A stretch of 31,069 nt of DNA from Prevotella sp. (GTDB lineage: Bacteria > Bacteroidota > Bacteroidia > Bacteroidales > Bacteroidaceae). The first letter of the stretch is position 1, and each line of letters begins with the position of its first letter. Below the pieces are notes generated by a model, which worked only from the letters and a program-made list of their open reading frames with translations, was not told the DNA's origin and searched no databases. The DNA lies in NCBI GenBank assembly GCA_016283605.1, contig JAEENF010000103.1, positions 1 to 31,069 of the forward strand, read 5' to 3'. Both the position numbers and the translations under genes were made by a program. Positions 24,320 through 31,069 of this stretch are shown one piece after another.

Positions 24320-25618
24320 ATGATTTGGAATGAGAGCATTGAGTGTATGGATCGCGAACAGTTGCGTGAAATACAGAGTCGCCGTCTCGTCAAGATGGCT
24401 GAGTATGTTTATTATAACACCCCATTTTACAGGAAGAAGTTCCAGGAAATGGGACTGGAACCTGGTGATATCAAGAATATAGACGATATCACCAAGTTGC
24501 CATTCACGAATAAATTGGACCTTCGTGATAATTACCCCTTTGGTCTGGCTGCTGTTCCGATGAGTCAGATTGTGCGTATCCATGCCTCTTCAGGCACCAC
24601 AGGGAAACCCGTGGTTGTACTCTATACTCGCAAAGACCTCGCCATGTGGTCGGAGGCTATATCCCGAGCATTTACGGCTTATGGTGCCGGTAAGGAAGAC
24701 ATCTTCCAGGTGGCTTATGGCTATGGCCTTTTCACAGGAGGTCTTGGTGCCCATGACGGTGCGACCAACATCGGTGCATCGGTTATTCCCATTTCTTCGG
24801 GAAACACCCAGAAGCAGATTACGCTGATGCATGATTTTGGGACGACGATTCTCTGTTGTACACCCAGTTATGCTATGTTTCTTGGTGAAGCTTTGCATGA
24901 GTGCGAATGGTCGCGTGATGAGTTTAAACTGAAAGTTGGCGTCTTTGGCGCAGAGCCATGGACGGAGAAGATGCGCGTGAAACTCGAGGAGTCGTTGGGT
25001 ATTAAGGCGTATGACATCTATGGACTTAGTGAGATTTCCGGTCCTGGTGTGGGTTACGAGTGTGAGCACCAGTGTGGCACCCACCTGAATGAAGACTATT
25101 TCTATCCGGAGATTCTGGATCCGAATACCGGTGAGCCGTTGCCGGAAGGACAGTTCGGCGAACTCACCTTCACCCATCTGACTAAGGAAGGTATGCCGTT
25201 GTTGCGTTACCGTACCCATGATCTGACGGCTCTGCATTACGATAAATGTGCCTGTGGACGTACCTTGGTCAGGATGGATCGCATCTTGGGACGTTGCGAT
25301 GATATGTTGATCATTCGTGGCGTGAATGTCTTCCCGTCACAGATTGAGGACGTTATTTTGAAGTTGCCTGAGTATGAGCCTCATTTCCTGTTGACCGTTG
25401 ATCGTGTGAACAATACGGACACTTCCGAACTGAAAGTTGAGGTCAAGGAAGAATATTTTACCGACGACATGGCTACGATGGTGGGACTGCAGAAGAAACT
25501 GGAAGCGGAACTTCGCAGTGTCATTGGCCTTGGTTTCAAGGTGAAATTGGTGGAGCCTAAGGGTATTGAACGTTCCGAAGGCAAGGCCAAGCGTGTCATC
25601 GACAAACGTCAACTCTGA
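24320..25618 (+). CDS. paaK: Phenylacetate--CoA ligase (AMP-forming)
   Basis: 432 residues from the ATG at 24320; an in-frame ATG at 24278 lies at the -7 box and is rejected. Adenylate-forming motifs: the phosphate loop ASSGTTGKPVV, then YGLSEISGPGVGYEC, and the C-terminal DDMLIIRGVNVFPSQIE. The family joins phenylacetate or a related aryl acid to CoA. In gut Bacteroidota its job is not clearly phenylacetate breakdown, since no other paa genes are near. It may act in the reverse direction or on 2-oxoacid-derived aryl acids. The ACT-domain gene 41 bases downstream is a common partner. Confidence 0.92.
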   Translation: MIWNESIECMDREQLREIQSRRLVKMAEYVYYNTPFYRKKFQEMGLEPGDIKNIDDITKLPFTNKLDLRDNYPFGLAAVPMSQIVRIHASSGTTGKPVVVLYTRKDLAMWSEAISRAFTAYGAGKEDIFQVAYGYGLFTGGLGAHDGATNIGASVIPISSGNTQKQITLMHDFGTTILCCTPSYAMFLGEALHECEWSRDEFKLKVGVFGAEPWTEKMRVKLEESLGIKAYDIYGLSEISGPGVGYECEHQCGTHLNEDYFYPEILDPNTGEPLPEGQFGELTFTHLTKEGMPLLRYRTHDLTALHYDKCACGRTLVRMDRILGRCDDMLIIRGVNVFPSQIEDVILKLPEYEPHFLLTVDRVNNTDTSELKVEVKEEYFTDDMATMVGLQKKLEAELRSVIGLGFKVKLVEPKGIERSEGKAKRVIDKRQL

Positions 25619-25659
25619 TGTCTAATAGTCTATAGTCAAAAACTCTAACACTCAAAAAT

Positions 25660-26085
25660 ATGAAAGCAAAACAACTAAGCATTTTTCTCGAGAACAAGTC
25701 TGGTCGTCTTACAGAAGTGACCGACGTATTAGGTGAGGCCGGTGTCAACCTGTCGGCCATGAGTATTGCCGATAACAGTGACTTCGGTATTCTCCGTTGT
25801 ATTGTCTCTGATCCCGACAAAGCCTATCAGGTACTTAAGGAGCATCACTTTGCCGTGAAGATAACTGATGTCATCGGTTTTGTGTGTCCTAATACCAGTG
25901 GTTCACTGGCCGTTGTGTTGCGCTATCTCTCTGAGAAGGGCATCTTCATTGAGTATATGTACTCCTTTGCCAACGGTGATGTGGCACATGTCATCATCCG
26001 TCCAACCGATCTTGACACTTGTGAGAAGGTGTTGGAAGAGAAGAAGGTTGAACTGATGGCGGCCAACGACCTGTACAAGCTTTAA
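25660..26085 (+). CDS. Tandem ACT-domain protein
   Basis: 141 residues made of two ACT domains (about 4-70 and 72-138), seen from the repeated pattern of KSGRLTEVTDVLGEAGVN and SGSLAVVLRYLSEKG. ACT domains bind amino acids and regulate enzymes or transcription. Stand-alone ACT pairs are often encoded next to phenylacetate-CoA ligases, so this protein may sense an aromatic or branched-chain amino acid and tune the ligase. That link is inference from context. No DNA-binding or catalytic domain is present. Confidence 0.85.
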   Translation: MKAKQLSIFLENKSGRLTEVTDVLGEAGVNLSAMSIADNSDFGILRCIVSDPDKAYQVLKEHHFAVKITDVIGFVCPNTSGSLAVVLRYLSEKGIFIEYMYSFANGDVAHVIIRPTDLDTCEKVLEEKKVELMAANDLYKL

Positions 26086-26102
26086 AAAATCTCCTCGAAA
26101 AT

Positions 26103-26133
26103 TTTGCGGATTCATTTTTTCTCCGTACCTTTG
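26103..26133 (+). promoter_or_regulatory. Promoter of tRNA-Val copy 2 (and probably purB)
   Basis: TTTG (26103-26106), 19 bases, TACCTTTG (26126-26133), then CACCCGC as in copy 1. No other promoter is seen before purB. Confidence 0.72.
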
Positions 26134-26152
26134 CACCCGCAAAGCGAGGAAG

Positions 26153-26227
26153 GGGCGTTTAGCTCAGCTGGTTTAGAGCATCTGCCTTACAAGCAGAGGG
26201 TCGGCGGTTCGAATCCGTCAACGCCCA
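26153..26227 (+). tRNA. tRNA-Val (anticodon UAC), copy 2
   Basis: Identical over all 75 bases to the gene at 24093-24167, with the same UAC anticodon and A discriminator. Here the next three bases happen to be CCA (26228-26230). Unlike copy 1 it has no T-run terminator; a small hairpin (26247-26265) and then purB follow. Confidence 0.97.
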
Positions 26228-26246
26228 CCAACACATAGAATAAGTT

Positions 26247-26265
26247 CGCAGCCGTGGAGGTTGCG
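26247..26265 (+). other. Short hairpin between tRNA-Val copy 2 and purB
   Basis: CGCAGCC pairs with GGTTGCG (one G-U) around loop GTGGA. With no T-run it is not a terminator. It may mark a processing site in a joint tRNA-purB transcript or cap the 5' end of the purB message. Confidence 0.45.
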
Positions 26266-26301
26266 TATAAGAAAAGAGCTCAAAGAAGATAATTATCTGA
26301 A

Positions 26302-27648
26302 ATGGAATTAAATGTTTTGACTGCCATCTCGCCTATAGATGGCCGCTACAGAGGTAAGACAGAAGCCTTGGCCGAGTATTTCTCAGAATATGCGCTGATT
26401 CGGTATCGTGTGCGTGTCGAGATAGAGTATTTCATCGCCCTTTGTGAACTGCCGTTGCCTCAGCTGGAAGATTTCAACCATAAACTGTTCGACCAGCTCC
26501 GCGATATCTATCGCAACCTCACTCCCGCAGAAGCACAGCGTGTGAAGGACATCGAGAAGGTGACCAACCATGATGTGAAGGCTGTCGAGTACTTCATCAA
26601 GGAAGAACTCGATAAGATTGGTGGTTTCGAGAAGTACAAGGAGTTTATTCACTTCGGTCTGACTTCCCAGGACATCAACAACACTTCGGTACCTCTCTCA
26701 GTGAAAGAGGCGCTGGAACAGGTGTATTATCCGCTCGTTGAGGAGTTGATAGAACAACTTCATGATTATGCCGAAGAGTGGAAGACGGTCCCGATGTTGG
26801 CGAAGACCCATGGACAACCTGCATCTCCTACACGTCTTGGTAAGGAGATTATGGTCTATGTCTACCGTTTGGAGGAACAGTTGCGTTCCCTGAAGGATAC
26901 CCCAGTGACTGCTAAGTTCGGTGGGGCTACAGGTAACTTCAATGCGCATCATGTAGCTTATCCCCAGTATGACTGGCGGGAATTCGGCAATCAGTTTGTC
27001 AGTGAGAAACTGGGTCTGGAGCGCGAGCAGTTTACGACACAGATCTCCAACTACGACTGGCTGGGGGCCATTTTCGATGCCATGCGTCGGATCAACACCA
27101 TCGTCATCGACCTGGATCGTGATTTCTGGATGTATATCTCCATGGAATACTTCAAGCAGAAGATCAAGAAGGGTGAGGTCGGTAGTAGTGCCATGCCGCA
27201 TAAGGTGAATCCTATTGACTATGAGAATAGCGAGGGTAACCTGGGTGTTGCCAATGCTCTGCTTCAGTTCCTGGCTGCCAAGTTACCGGTGAGTCGTCTG
27301 CAGCGTGACCTGACTGATTCCACAGTCCTTCGCAACGTAGGAGTTCCGATGGGACATGCTTTGATTGCTTTCGAGAGCACGCTCAAGGGACTTCGTAAGC
27401 TGATCCTCAATGAGGATAAGCTCCAGCAGGATCTCGACAATACGTGGGCTGTTGTTGCCGAAGGTATCCAGACCATCCTTCGTCGGGAGTCCTATCCCAA
27501 TCCCTATGAGACCCTGAAGGCACTGACCCGTACTAATGAGGGGATCACTGCTGAGACCATAGCCCGCTTTATTGATACGCTCGAGGTCAGTGAATCCGTG
27601 AAGGAAGAGTTGCGGGCTATCACCCCTTCGACCTATACGGGTATCTAA
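26302..27648 (+). CDS. purB: Adenylosuccinate lyase
   Basis: 448 residues. It cleaves SAICAR and adenylosuccinate, releasing fumarate, in two steps of purine synthesis. The superfamily signature GSSAMPHKVNPIDYEN holds the flexible catalytic serine. KTHGQPASPTRLGKE contains the substrate-binding histidine region, and the start MELNVLTAISPIDGRYR is typical of the E. coli-like PurB group. Length is normal. It follows tRNA-Val copy 2 by about 74 bases without a promoter of its own. Confidence 0.96.
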   Translation: MELNVLTAISPIDGRYRGKTEALAEYFSEYALIRYRVRVEIEYFIALCELPLPQLEDFNHKLFDQLRDIYRNLTPAEAQRVKDIEKVTNHDVKAVEYFIKEELDKIGGFEKYKEFIHFGLTSQDINNTSVPLSVKEALEQVYYPLVEELIEQLHDYAEEWKTVPMLAKTHGQPASPTRLGKEIMVYVYRLEEQLRSLKDTPVTAKFGGATGNFNAHHVAYPQYDWREFGNQFVSEKLGLEREQFTTQISNYDWLGAIFDAMRRINTIVIDLDRDFWMYISMEYFKQKIKKGEVGSSAMPHKVNPIDYENSEGNLGVANALLQFLAAKLPVSRLQRDLTDSTVLRNVGVPMGHALIAFESTLKGLRKLILNEDKLQQDLDNTWAVVAEGIQTILRRESYPNPYETLKALTRTNEGITAETIARFIDTLEVSESVKEELRAITPSTYTGI

Positions 27649-27743
27649 AGATTTTTCCTATTATATTACTATATAATATATATATAATAAGGTATAATAA
27701 ATAATAAGGTATAAGAGAATAACTAATAAGTAGAGAAAGTAAA
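27649..27743 (+). promoter_or_regulatory. AT-rich leader with duplicated AATAAGGTATAA motif
   Basis: ATAATAAGGTATAA occurs at 27684-27697 and again, one base longer (ending in G), at 27701-27715. The longer 15-base form is identical to the tig leader at 10381-10395. No TAnnTTTG box is visible, so the promoter here is unclear. The long alternating A/T run (27660-27690) may fold weakly. Confidence 0.5.
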
Positions 27744-29096
27744 ATGGATTTCGAAAACGAGAAGAAACAAGAGGAGACACCAAAAGAGGGTTTTCAGAGA
27801 GAACAGCGTGAATTCCGTCCTGGCCGTTCCCCACGTCCACGGATTCACACCGGACAGCGTCCAGCCTATGAGCGTCCGAGTTTTAACACACGAGATGATG
27901 ATGAGGGCGGATTCCGTCCTGAAGGTTTTGGGGCAGGCTTACAGAGCAACCCCAGTACACCTCAGCGCGGTGGCTATCGTCCACGTACAAATAACAACTA
28001 TGGTGACCGTGGCGGCTATCAGCCTCGCCAGGGTGGTTACCAGCCCCGTCAGGGTGGCTATAACAACAATCGTCCTTCTTATGGTAACCAGCAGCGCGGC
28101 TACCAGCCCCGTCAGGGTGGCTATGGCCAGCAGCGTGAAGGCGGTTACGGTCAGGAGGGCGGATACCAGCCTCGTCAGGGTGGTTACGGTCAGCCTCGTC
28201 AGGGCGGTTACGGCAAACCCCGTCAGGGGGGCTACGGCCAGCAGTCCCGTCAGGGTGGCTATGGCAAACCATACTCTCCCTATAAAAAACAACGTCAGCA
28301 TACTGCCGATTACGATCCGAATGCCAAGTATAGCATGAAGAAACGTATCGAGTATAAGGAGGTGAACTATGATCCTAACGAGCCGTTGCGTCTGAATAAG
28401 TTCCTGGCTAATGCCGGTGTGTGCAGTCGTCGTGAGGCCGATGAGTTCATCCAGGCAGGTGTCGTCACTGTCAATGGACAGGTCGTGACCGAACTGGGTA
28501 CCAAGATCCTCCGTACAGACGAGGTGCGTTTCCATGATCAGCCGGTGACCATTGAGAAGAAGGTCTATGTCCTGCTGAACAAGCCGAAGGACTATGTGAC
28601 CACCAGCGATGATCCCCAGCAGCGTAAGACTGTGATGGACCTCGTGAAGAACGCTTGTCCTGAGCGCATCTATCCTGTAGGTCGTCTGGATCGTAACACC
28701 ACTGGTGTGCTCCTGCTTACCAATGACGGTGACCTGGCTTCAAAGCTGACACATCCGAAGTATCTGAAGAAGAAACTCTACCATGTGTTCCTTGACAAGG
28801 CCTGCACTGCTCACGATATGGAGCAGATTGCTACTGGCATCCAACTCGAGGACGGTGAGATTAAGGCTGATGATGTGCAGTATGCTCATCCTACGGATAA
28901 GAAACAGGTAGGCATCGAGATCCACAGTGGTAAGAACCGTATTGTACGTCGTATCTTTGAGACTCTGGGTTACAAGGTGACCAAGCTTGACCGTGTGCAG
29001 TTCGCCGGACTCACGAAGAAGAACCTTAAGCGTGGTGACTGGCGTTACCTTACGGAGGAGGAAGTTGATCGTTTGCGTATGGGAGCCTACGAGTAG
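27744..29096 (+). CDS. RsuA/RluB-family pseudouridine synthase with a long GGYQPRQ-repeat N-terminal tail
   Basis: 450 residues. Residues 1-75 are charged and low in complexity. Residues 76-175 are a Gly-Tyr-Gln-Arg-Pro repeat with about seven RQGGY units. An S4 RNA-binding domain follows (LRLNKFLANAGVCSRREADEF, about 215-260), then the pseudouridine synthase domain with GRLDRNTTG and catalytic Asp316. The catalytic half resembles RluB/RsuA, which modify 23S or 16S rRNA; which site this one modifies cannot be told. The tail is RGG-like, predicted disordered, and probably binds RNA. asnS begins 27 bases downstream. Confidence 0.92.
   Translation: MDFENEKKQEETPKEGFQREQREFRPGRSPRPRIHTGQRPAYERPSFNTRDDDEGGFRPEGFGAGLQSNPSTPQRGGYRPRTNNNYGDRGGYQPRQGGYQPRQGGYNNNRPSYGNQQRGYQPRQGGYGQQREGGYGQEGGYQPRQGGYGQPRQGGYGKPRQGGYGQQSRQGGYGKPYSPYKKQRQHTADYDPNAKYSMKKRIEYKEVNYDPNEPLRLNKFLANAGVCSRREADEFIQAGVVTVNGQVVTELGTKILRTDEVRFHDQPVTIEKKVYVLLNKPKDYVTTSDDPQQRKTVMDLVKNACPERIYPVGRLDRNTTGVLLLTNDGDLASKLTHPKYLKKKLYHVFLDKACTAHDMEQIATGIQLEDGEIKADDVQYAHPTDKKQVGIEIHSGKNRIVRRIFETLGYKVTKLDRVQFAGLTKKNLKRGDWRYLTEEEVDRLRMGAYE
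27967..28268 (+). repeat. In-frame GGYQPRQ-coding repeat tract
   Basis: The tract encodes residues 76-175 of the pseudouridine synthase, built from variations of (Q/K)PRQGGYG(Q/K). At DNA level the units are 21-30 bases with mixed synonymous codons, so the peptide pattern seems conserved more than the DNA. It is coding, not a CRISPR array. Confidence 0.85.
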
Positions 29097-29123
29097 TGAA
29101 TAGTGTATAGTGAAAAGTGAATA

Positions 29124-30563
29124 ATGAAAAGAACAAAGATAATTGAAGTGCTGAAGAGCACAGAATATGGCAAGGAGGTCTGCGTGAAGGGTTGGGTGCG
29201 TACGCATCGTAACAGCAAGGCCGTCGACTTCATTGCCCTCAATGATGGTTCAACTATCAAGAATGTCCAGATTGTTGTCGACCTGGCGAAGTTTGATGAT
29301 GAACTTCTCAAGCAGATTACGACGGGTGCCTGCATCAGTGCTGTCGGTACGCTGGTGGAAAGCCAGGGTGCTGGACAGACTTCAGAGATCCAGGCTACCG
29401 CTATCGAAATTTATGGTCTCTGTGGTAACGACTACCCCATGCAGAAGAAAGGTCAGAGTTTCGAGGTGATGCGTAAGAATGCCCACATGCGTCTCCGCAC
29501 CAATACCTTTGGTGCTGTGATGCGTATCCGCCACAACATGGCGATGGCTATCCACACCTATTTCCACGAGCATGGTTTCTTCTATTTCCATACCCCGCTG
29601 ATCACAGCCTCTGACTGTGAGGGTGCTGGAAACATGTTCCAGGTAACCACGAAGAACCTCTATGACCTGAAGAAGGACGAACAAGGGAAGATTATCTATG
29701 ACGATGACTTCTTCGGTGAGCAGACGTCGCTGACCGTGTCTGGTCAGCTGGAGGGTGAACTGGGTGCCACAGCACTGGGCGCTATCTATACCTTCGGACC
29801 GACTTTCCGTGCTGAGAACAGTAACACTCCTCGCCATCTGGCTGAGTTCTGGATGGTGGAGCCCGAGGTGGCTTTCCTTGATCAGGAGGAACTGATGGAT
29901 CTGGAAGAGGACTTTATCAAGTATTGTGTCCGTTGGGCTCTTGATAATTGTAAGGACGATCTCGCCTTCCTGAACCAGATGATTGACAAGACACTGATTG
30001 CCCGTCTTGAGGGGGTGTTGAAGGATAGCTTTGTCCGTCTGCCTTATACCGAGGGTATCAATATCCTGCAGGAGGCCATCAAAAACGGCAAGAAGTTTGA
30101 GTTCCCCTGCAACTGGGGCGACGACCTCGCCAGTGAGCATGAGCGCTACCTCGTGGAGGAGCATTTCAAGAAGCCCGTCATCATGACCGACTATCCGCGT
30201 GTGTTCAAATCATTCTATATGAAACAGAATGAAGAAACTGCTGATGGTGGCTCTGTCGGTTACATGGGGGCAGCAGCTCCTGGTCCGACCATGCAGGGTA
30301 CCGATGTGCTGTTCCCGCAGATTGGTGAGATCATCGGTGGTTCTGTCCGTGAGGAGAGTTACGACAAGCTGATGTCGGAAATTGAGCGTCGTCAGATGGA
30401 TCAGACCCATTTGTGGTGGTATATCGACACCCGTCGCTGGGGTTCCTGCCCACATGCTGGCTTCGGACTCGGTTTTGAGCGCTTGATCCTCTTTGTGACC
30501 GGTATGCAGAACATTCGTGACGTGATTCCGTTCCCCAGAACGCCAAAATCTGCAGAATTTTGA
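29124..30563 (+). CDS. asnS: Asparaginyl-tRNA synthetase
   Basis: 479 residues. An N-terminal OB-fold anticodon-binding domain (VCVKGWVRTHRNSK) precedes the class II catalytic domain. Motif 2 is at TFRAENSNTPRHLAEFWMVEPE. Motif 3 is GFGLGFERLILFVTG, ending in RDVIPFPRTP, which is typical of AsnRS rather than AspRS. It charges tRNA-Asn. The gap to the pseudouridine synthase gene is 27 bases of Bacteroidota spacer-type sequence with no promoter, so both are likely on one transcript. Confidence 0.96.
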   Translation: MKRTKIIEVLKSTEYGKEVCVKGWVRTHRNSKAVDFIALNDGSTIKNVQIVVDLAKFDDELLKQITTGACISAVGTLVESQGAGQTSEIQATAIEIYGLCGNDYPMQKKGQSFEVMRKNAHMRLRTNTFGAVMRIRHNMAMAIHTYFHEHGFFYFHTPLITASDCEGAGNMFQVTTKNLYDLKKDEQGKIIYDDDFFGEQTSLTVSGQLEGELGATALGAIYTFGPTFRAENSNTPRHLAEFWMVEPEVAFLDQEELMDLEEDFIKYCVRWALDNCKDDLAFLNQMIDKTLIARLEGVLKDSFVRLPYTEGINILQEAIKNGKKFEFPCNWGDDLASEHERYLVEEHFKKPVIMTDYPRVFKSFYMKQNEETADGGSVGYMGAAAPGPTMQGTDVLFPQIGEIIGGSVREESYDKLMSEIERRQMDQTHLWWYIDTRRWGSCPHAGFGLGFERLILFVTGMQNIRDVIPFPRTPKSAEF

Positions 30564-30592
30564 GTTTAAAATGCAATTTTTTCCTAAAAAAT

Positions 30593-30623
30593 CTTGCAAA
30601 TTCCAAAAAAAGTATTAACTTTG
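30593..30623 (+). promoter_or_regulatory. Promoter P1 downstream of asnS
   Basis: CTTG (30593-30596), 19 bases, TAACTTTG (30616-30623), then CACCC. It has both boxes of the Bacteroidota promoter but no obvious gene within 300 bases other than a 19-codon frame, so a small RNA or long leader is possible. Confidence 0.65.
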
Positions 30624-30629
30624 CACCCG

Positions 30630-30800
30630 AAAATCAACATATAAATAATAAAATAAGGTTTAAGGAGGACCTTTTTCGCTACGAAACAGAAACAATGACA
30701 AAGAAATGTGTGCAAACCCCGATAAATTCACGGAAACGGGCTAATAAACGATGAAAAATCGCGGAAAAGCCCTAAAAATGGCAATTTTTTGACGTTTTTT
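30630..30800 (+). ncRNA. Possible small RNA or leader RNA from P1
   Basis: The RNA predicted from P1 contains a nested hairpin. Outer arms are GGGCT (30738-30742) and AGCCC (30768-30772). Inner arms are CGAT and ATCG (30749-30752 and 30758-30761) around GAAAA. T-runs follow at about 30783-30801. No known RNA family is recognised and the ends are guesses. Confidence 0.25.
30695..30754 (+). CDS. Possible 19-residue basic peptide
   Basis: ATG at 30695 to TGA at 30754 encodes a 19-residue peptide with seven Lys or Arg (it begins MTKKCVQT). It lies about 70 bases after P1. The only Shine-Dalgarno-like AAGGAGG is some 26 bases upstream, too far for normal use. It could be a leader peptide or chance. 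Nothing in the sequence gives a function. Confidence 0.2.
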   Translation: MTKKCVQTPINSRKRANKR

Positions 30801-30820
30801 TAAAAAAATACGCGAAAATG

Positions 30821-30852
30821 TTTGCAAGTTTTCAGAATTATATCTATATTTG
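30821..30852 (+). promoter_or_regulatory. Promoter P2 of the lipoprotein gene
   Basis: TTTG (30821-30824), exactly 20 bases, TATATTTG (30845-30852), then CACC. A full consensus match, giving a 5' leader of about 115 bases. Confidence 0.8.
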
Positions 30853-30858
30853 CACCAA

Positions 30859-30884
30859 AATTCTGACTCCTAGGAGGAAGAATT
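30859..30884 (+). other. Symmetrical hairpin at the 5' end of the lipoprotein leader
   Basis: AATTCT (30859-30864) pairs with AGAATT (30879-30884). Tandem GA/GA mismatches follow, then the palindrome CTCCTAGGAG (30867-30876). It starts at the predicted transcription start, so it could stabilise the 5' end of the message or be an operator. Confidence 0.5.
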
Positions 30885-30973
30885 GTGCCTAAATAGTGGG
30901 CAAACGATGATTTGAGAGAAAGAAAAAGAAGTATAACAACTTAATTTTTTTATTAATTTAAATTTTTAATCGT

Positions 30974-31069
30974 ATGAAAAAAAGATTTTTTGGTATTCTG
31001 CTTATGGGAGCAATGGTAGTTGCCTCCATGAGTACGTTTACGTCTTGTAAGGATTACGATGATGACATC
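30974..31069 (+). CDS. Surface lipoprotein, N-terminal 32 residues only (cut by window edge)
   Basis: ATG at 30974 opens a frame that runs off the window. A lipoprotein signal peptide (KKRFFGILLMGAMVVAS) ends in lipobox TFTSC, with the lipidated Cys at residue 25. The residues after it, KDYDDD, are acidic and resemble the export signal that carries Bacteroidota lipoproteins to the cell surface. Similar CKDYDDD starts are, to my knowledge, found on surface proteins of Bacteroides and Prevotella, some followed by coiled coils, but the body of this one is not visible. A strong promoter suggests high expression. Confidence 0.75.
   Translation, partial: MKKRFFGILLMGAMVVASMSTFTSCKDYDDDI

Larger units (their letters stand above)
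30564..30973 (+). other. 410-bp gap with two promoters and candidate leader RNAs
   Basis: No firm gene lies here. The gap holds a promoter at 30593-30623, a short leader with an isolated AAGGAGG (30662-30668), a possible 19-residue basic peptide (30695-30754), a nested hairpin (30738-30772), T-rich sequence, a second consensus promoter (30821-30852), a symmetrical hairpin (30859-30884) and about 90 bases of A/T-rich leader before the lipoprotein ATG. Confidence 0.6.

Noticed and set aside
24093..26230. tRNA-flanked segment as an integrative element
   Set aside because: No integrase or att-like partial tRNA duplication is seen; both tRNAs are complete with promoters, and the genes between are metabolic.
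27967..28268. Regular DNA repeats suggestive of a CRISPR array
   Set aside because: The repeats are in frame, vary in length and synonymous codons, have no unique spacers of constant size, and encode GGYQPRQ peptide units.

Overview
The window reads as chromosomal DNA from a member of the Bacteroidota, most likely Prevotellaceae (Prevotella or a close relative). Three things point there. Most promoters carry the Bacteroidota -7 box TAnnTTTG, several with a TTTG -33 box 19-20 bases upstream. Most genes lack a Shine-Dalgarno sequence. The families are typical of the phylum: an OstA-like protein, paired parvulins, PaaK with an ACT protein, and a K-D-rich surface lipoprotein signal. The species is not determined. 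Nearly all of the window is core chromosome; no phage, IS, CRISPR or integrase genes were seen.

Region 1 (1-3935): the first 1,115 residues of a large secreted or surface protein on the minus strand, with a GLUG-like region and near-identical 456-bp repeats. A 589-bp gap follows that holds its promoter, a cluster of short palindromic repeats and the terminator of the next operon.

Region 2 (3936-7779, minus): a four-gene partner-switching operon. It encodes a membrane TPR/PP2C phosphatase, an RsbW-like kinase, a STAS antagonist and a membrane-anchored HATPase protein with no histidine at all. No sigma factor lies beside it. Its promoter fires away from the Mla genes.

Region 3 (7931-10257, plus): MlaE-like permease, MlaF-like ATPase and LptB, an envelope lipid and LPS transport group.

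Region 4 (10402-24006, plus): trigger factor, then clpP-clpX-recQ-guaB-two parvulins-ostA-mutL in one tightly spaced series. Proteostasis, outer-membrane protein and LPS assembly, purine synthesis and DNA repair are packed together. The only strong promoter seen inside this stretch is in front of clpP, inside a perfect inverted repeat.

Region 5 (24066-27648): two identical tRNA-Val(UAC) genes flank a phenylacetate-CoA ligase and an ACT-domain protein. The second tRNA runs directly into purB.

Region 6 (27744-31069): an RNA pseudouridine synthase with a long GGYQPRQ-repeat tail, asnS, a 410-bp gap with two promoters and possible structured leader RNA, and the first 32 codons of a surface lipoprotein.

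The observations most worth a second look are the partner-switching operon with its histidine-free HATPase, the inverted repeat centred on the predicted clpP transcription start, the RGG-like tail on the pseudouridine synthase, and the 15-base leader motif shared by tig and the pseudouridine synthase gene.
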